DNA of 15,850 bases from an uncultured Acinetobacter sp. (GTDB taxonomy: Bacteria > Cyanobacteriota > Vampirovibrionia > Gastranaerophilales > Gastranaerophilaceae): the NCBI GenBank assembly GCA_946623365.1, contig CAMORE010000040.1, positions 1-15,850 on the forward strand, written 5' to 3'. Both the position numbers and the translations under genes were made by a program. Positions 13,888 to 15,850 of the stretch are shown one piece after another. Below the pieces are notes generated by a model, which was not told where the DNA came from, did no database searches, and worked only from the letters and a program-made list of their open reading frames with translations. The number at the start of each line of letters is the position of its first letter. Positions within the stretch are counted from its first letter, which is position 1.

Positions 13888-13970
13888 TGCAACATTTATC
13901 ACAAGTTGATTTTGCTTATGAAACTTGATACGCAGACGTATTATAACATTAAGATGATTTTAGGATTAGA
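13888..13970 (+). repeat. 83-base direct repeat, copy 2 (right of higBA)
   Basis: Partner of 13055-13137, same orientation, ungapped. It abuts the higB promoter, so it may contribute upstream promoter sequence. Beyond the shared part the two copies diverge completely. Confidence 0.85.
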
Positions 13971-13980
13971 ATATAAATAA
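13918..13980 (+). other. Conserved short reading frame, copy 2 (20 codons from ATG)
   Basis: MKLDTQTYYNIKMILGLEYK, then TAA at 13978-13980. Compared with copy 1, of 13 differing codons over the shared frame ten are synonymous and three conservative (R/K twice, V/M once), which is not expected for non-coding DNA. The stop lies directly before a REP-like hairpin (13983-14003). Confidence 0.4.
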
Positions 13981-13982
13981 TT

Positions 13983-14003
13983 GTTGGGTTTCACCCAACC
14001 TAC
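13983..14003 (-). repeat. GTAG-tagged REP-like hairpin, copy 2
   Basis: Minus strand: GTAG, arm GTTGGGT, three-base loop, arm ACCCAAC. The seventh stem pair is T-A here. It starts five bases after the stop of the HEANH protein gene and could terminate or protect that transcript. Confidence 0.8.
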
Positions 14004-14007
14004 AAGC

Positions 14008-15531
14008 TTATTGTAAATGTCGTAATTGTTCTTTATCAGGATAACATGTACCTTTAATCTCTTTACCATCAGCCTTCTTTATAACAAATGGTACAGCATT
14101 ATGTGGGTCAAGGTTAGGATTAACCATATTTAGTTCTTCGGGAGTCGGCTTCATATCGTCGAATATAATTGTACCAAGTAGTTTAGGAGAGCTAAAATCT
14201 TTTTGGTGTACTATTAACTGTGTAATACTTGTGTTATCTATACCTTCAAGCATAGCATTTTGACCTATTTTGATGGGTGGAAAACCTTGTATTGTTAATA
14301 TATCACCACCATTAATAGATAACTGTGAATTATTCCTTAGCTCATTTACAGATTTGTCTTGTGCAGATATATTGTACAGTTTACCATGCACTTTAATTGT
14401 TGTGTCCTGTGTTATTGTTAATTTTCTTCCTGTGTCTGTACCTTGAACAAGCTGACCGTTCGCAGAAACTTTATAACTTTGTCCGTTTATTATAATACAG
14501 TCATTGTCTGCAAGTTCTTCTGTACCCTCAGGGATTGTTACACTTGCGGAAGGGTGGTGTTGTATTTTTATATCACCATTCAAATTATCTGCAAGTTTAT
14601 TATATCCTTGTAACCAGTTTTGAAATCCTGTAGTAGTGCTTACCTTACTACTGTCTGTATAATATGTTATAGGGTGGTCGTATATATCATAGCTATCTAA
14701 TGTAGCATTAGTAAGATTACCGTGTTCGTCTACTCCTTGTAATTTACCTTGTTGACTTGCATTAACAAGTCTTGCTGTTGCAGTAAGAGCAAGAGTTTCA
14801 CATTCTGTTTCTTCTGCTTTAGTTGGATAGTTTAATGTACCATTTTGAGTAGCTTTTCTTTCTAAAAATGCGTGATTTGCTTCGTGTATAAGAAGTTTCA
14901 GCATTTCAGTAGTTGTATTAACTTGTTCGTTATCTGTTTCAATGTGAATAATACCAGCTTCTGCATGTCCTGCACCTGTTTTGTCAGCATCATAAACAAT
15001 CTCGTCTAAACATTGTAAATAAAGGCTTTTGTCAGCTTCATTTGTAAAATGTTCTCCTAATCCTGATAACTGCCAATTCTGCTTAAGTATTGTTACAGCT
15101 TGTTTAACGACTTGTTCATGTGCTTCTTTTCGTTGTAATTGCTGTGCTGTTAATTGTTTTGTTTCTGTAGTACCTTTAGTTGCTTGTGGTGTCTGTGTCG
15201 CTGTAGCACCTGTTGTATCTTCAGCTTCTTCAACTTGAATATTCTTACCTAAAGCACTATTGATAAGACCTACAATCTTATTCCAACATTCCTTACTAAA
15301 TGTAATTACAGCATTTTTATGTACTGTATAGTTATTGTCTGCATTAGGTGTAGCACTAAGATTATTTTGAACATTCATGTTTTGTTCGTTATTAAACTCA
15401 TTTATTACCTGCGTCCAAATACTACCACTAATCTGTTTACATTCGGCACTTGTTAAGCCAAGTTCTTTTGCTATACCTTGAGTGATACCACCTTTTTTTA
15501 TAATAAATTTGCCGTCAATTCTGCCGTCCAT
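14008..15531 (-). CDS. HEXXH-motif protein (putative zinc metallopeptidase domain), 507 aa
   Basis: No family recognised, but the layout is clear. Residues 1-50 are a helical module (IDGKFIIKKGGITQGIAKEL, then SAECKQISGSIWTQVINEF). A second similar module is at about 72-96 (FSKECWNKIVGLINSALG), with an Asn-rich link between. A Thr/Gln-rich linker (about 101-135) leads to a helical domain with MLKLLIHEANHAFLERK: HEANH (216-220) is an HEXXH zinc-peptidase motif, and Glu residues in AEETECETLAL (240-245) could give a third ligand. Residues about 330-507 are Gly/Asn/Ile-rich and beta-type. There is no signal peptide or membrane helix, so cytoplasmic location or non-classical export. GAGG before the ATG supports the start. 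Proteolytic activity is unproven. The N-terminal module resembles what I recall from Gastranaerophilales proteins. Confidence 0.75.
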   Translation of the reverse strand: MDGRIDGKFIIKKGGITQGIAKELGLTSAECKQISGSIWTQVINEFNNEQNMNVQNNLSATPNADNNYTVHKNAVITFSKECWNKIVGLINSALGKNIQVEEAEDTTGATATQTPQATKGTTETKQLTAQQLQRKEAHEQVVKQAVTILKQNWQLSGLGEHFTNEADKSLYLQCLDEIVYDADKTGAGHAEAGIIHIETDNEQVNTTTEMLKLLIHEANHAFLERKATQNGTLNYPTKAEETECETLALTATARLVNASQQGKLQGVDEHGNLTNATLDSYDIYDHPITYYTDSSKVSTTTGFQNWLQGYNKLADNLNGDIKIQHHPSASVTIPEGTEELADNDCIIINGQSYKVSANGQLVQGTDTGRKLTITQDTTIKVHGKLYNISAQDKSVNELRNNSQLSINGGDILTIQGFPPIKIGQNAMLEGIDNTSITQLIVHQKDFSSPKLLGTIIFDDMKPTPEELNMVNPNLDPHNAVPFVIKKADGKEIKGTCYPDKEQLRHLQ

Positions 15532-15580
15532 ATAGAGTCCTCTACTCTGTATATCGGCATATTTTGTAAAAACTTTAATA

Positions 15581-15610
15581 AATTGTTACATTAATACGTG
15601 AATTGTTACA
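15581..15610. promoter_or_regulatory. Direct repeat AATTGTTACA, two copies 20 bases apart
   Basis: AATTGTTACA at 15581-15590 and 15601-15610, near two helical turns apart and 50-80 bases upstream of the HEANH gene start. This is typical spacing for a dimeric regulator site. No firm -10/-35 pair was identified here. Confidence 0.35.
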
Positions 15611-15650
15611 ATACACACACTGTTTAAGTTTATTAAAGAAGTTATATAGA

Positions 15651-15659
15651 TTATCCACA
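15651..15659 (+). promoter_or_regulatory. Single consensus DnaA box (TTATCCACA)
   Basis: An exact match to the DnaA-binding consensus in the gene-free stretch 15532-15773. No cluster of boxes, no AT-rich unwinding element and no dnaA/dnaN genes are nearby, so this is not evidence of an origin. It may be a regulatory box or chance. Confidence 0.3.
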
Positions 15660-15718
15660 GAACAGCAGTATTGTTGAACAAATAATATGGAACCCATTGT
15701 AATTTAACATACAGTAGT

Positions 15719-15741
15719 GTAGGTTGGGCTTTCAGCCCAAC
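15719..15741 (+). repeat. GTAG-tagged REP-like hairpin, copy 3
   Basis: Plus strand: GTAG, arm GTTGGGC, five-base loop, arm GCCCAAC. The seventh stem pair is C-G. It forms an inverted pair with copy 4, which lies 12 bases away. Confidence 0.85.
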
Positions 15742-15753
15742 AAATGTATTATC

Positions 15754-15777
15754 GTTGGGGTAGAAACCCCAACCTAC
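15754..15777 (-). repeat. GTAG-tagged REP-like hairpin, copy 4
   Basis: Minus strand: GTAG, arm GTTGGGG, six-base loop, arm CCCCAAC; identical to copy 1. Its TAG doubles as the stop codon of the partial gene at the right edge. With copy 3 it makes a BIME-like inverted pair with both GTAG tags on the outside. Confidence 0.85.
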
Positions 15778-15850
15778 TTTTTAAATGGTGTCGTAGGGGG
15801 GACTTGTCTTGCTCGTTCGCGTTTAACGGGTCTACGGTTTTTCTTTTCAG
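15774..15850 (-). CDS. C-terminal tail of an unidentified gene (enters from right edge)
   Basis: Twenty-four codons before TAG (15774-15776) read as a strongly basic tail, KKNRRPVKRERARQ then VPPTTPFKK. This fits the end of a nucleic-acid-binding or ribosome-associated protein, but the fragment is too short to name. The stop is inside the REP-like hairpin tag. A second open frame on the same strand (ending SRLGFLPQR, through the hairpin) cannot be ruled out, so the frame choice is tentative. Confidence 0.35.
   Translation of the reverse strand, partial: EKKNRRPVKRERARQVPPTTPFKK

Noticed and set aside
15532..15773. Replication origin, because of a perfect DnaA box
   Set aside because: Only one box; no cluster, unwinding element or replication genes.
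6732..15850. CRISPR array among the many repeats
   Set aside because: The repeats are dispersed hairpins or short tandem units without regular unique spacers, and no cas genes are present.

Overview
The window is an AT-rich, Gram-negative-type bacterial segment with almost every gene on the minus strand. An autotransporter beta-barrel protein, several signal peptides, and protein styles that I associate from memory with gut Melainabacteria (Gastranaerophilales) point to that lineage. This assignment is an inference and was not checked by any search. No tRNA, rRNA, CRISPR array or transposase gene was seen.

Layout, left to right. (1) 1-200: the start of a Na+/phosphate cotransporter running off the left edge. 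(2) 305-967: an unrecognised membrane-associated protein. (3) 1130-2890: a compact minus-strand cluster of an OadG-like sodium-pump gamma subunit, an ArsB/NhaD-type ion transporter and a 43-residue membrane peptide, closed by a clear hairpin terminator. With the left-edge transporter this gives a sodium-transport flavour. (4) 2963-6731: a small exported protein, a membrane acyltransferase and a 698-residue trehalose-synthase-like GH13 enzyme that, unusually, carries a signal peptide. (5) 6732-7074: a gene-free stretch packed with repeats, including a G-rich tandem repeat and two hairpin elements. (6) 7075-8006: a small membrane protein and an ORF6N-domain DNA-binding protein. (7) 8079-10169: a two-component system (OmpR/PhoB-type regulator and sensor kinase) with zero gap between the genes. 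(8) 10303-12369: an autotransporter-type protein whose reading frame is broken twice but is restored overall. (9) 12601-13980: a decaying membrane gene and a HigBA toxin-antitoxin module bracketed by two diverged direct repeats that share a conserved short reading frame. (10) 14008-15531: a 507-residue protein with an HEANH zinc-peptidase-type motif. (11) 15774-15850: the tail of a gene entering from the right edge.

The most striking theme is how dispersed repeats sit at gene boundaries. Three or four families are present: GGGGTAAA-type G-rich repeats, GTAG-tagged REP-like hairpins with a covarying stem pair, a 39-base 'CCCTCACCCTAACCC' element, and a 'CGGGC..GCCC' hairpin. Several supply the stop codon of the upstream gene, and in one place also the start codon of the next gene. 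The 39-base element splits the higB and higA genes. A second theme is promoter geometry. Three genes (ORF6N, response regulator, higB) have a -10 hexamer ending exactly six bases before the ATG and no Shine-Dalgarno sequence, which predicts leaderless transcripts, whereas most other genes have ordinary ribosome binding sites.
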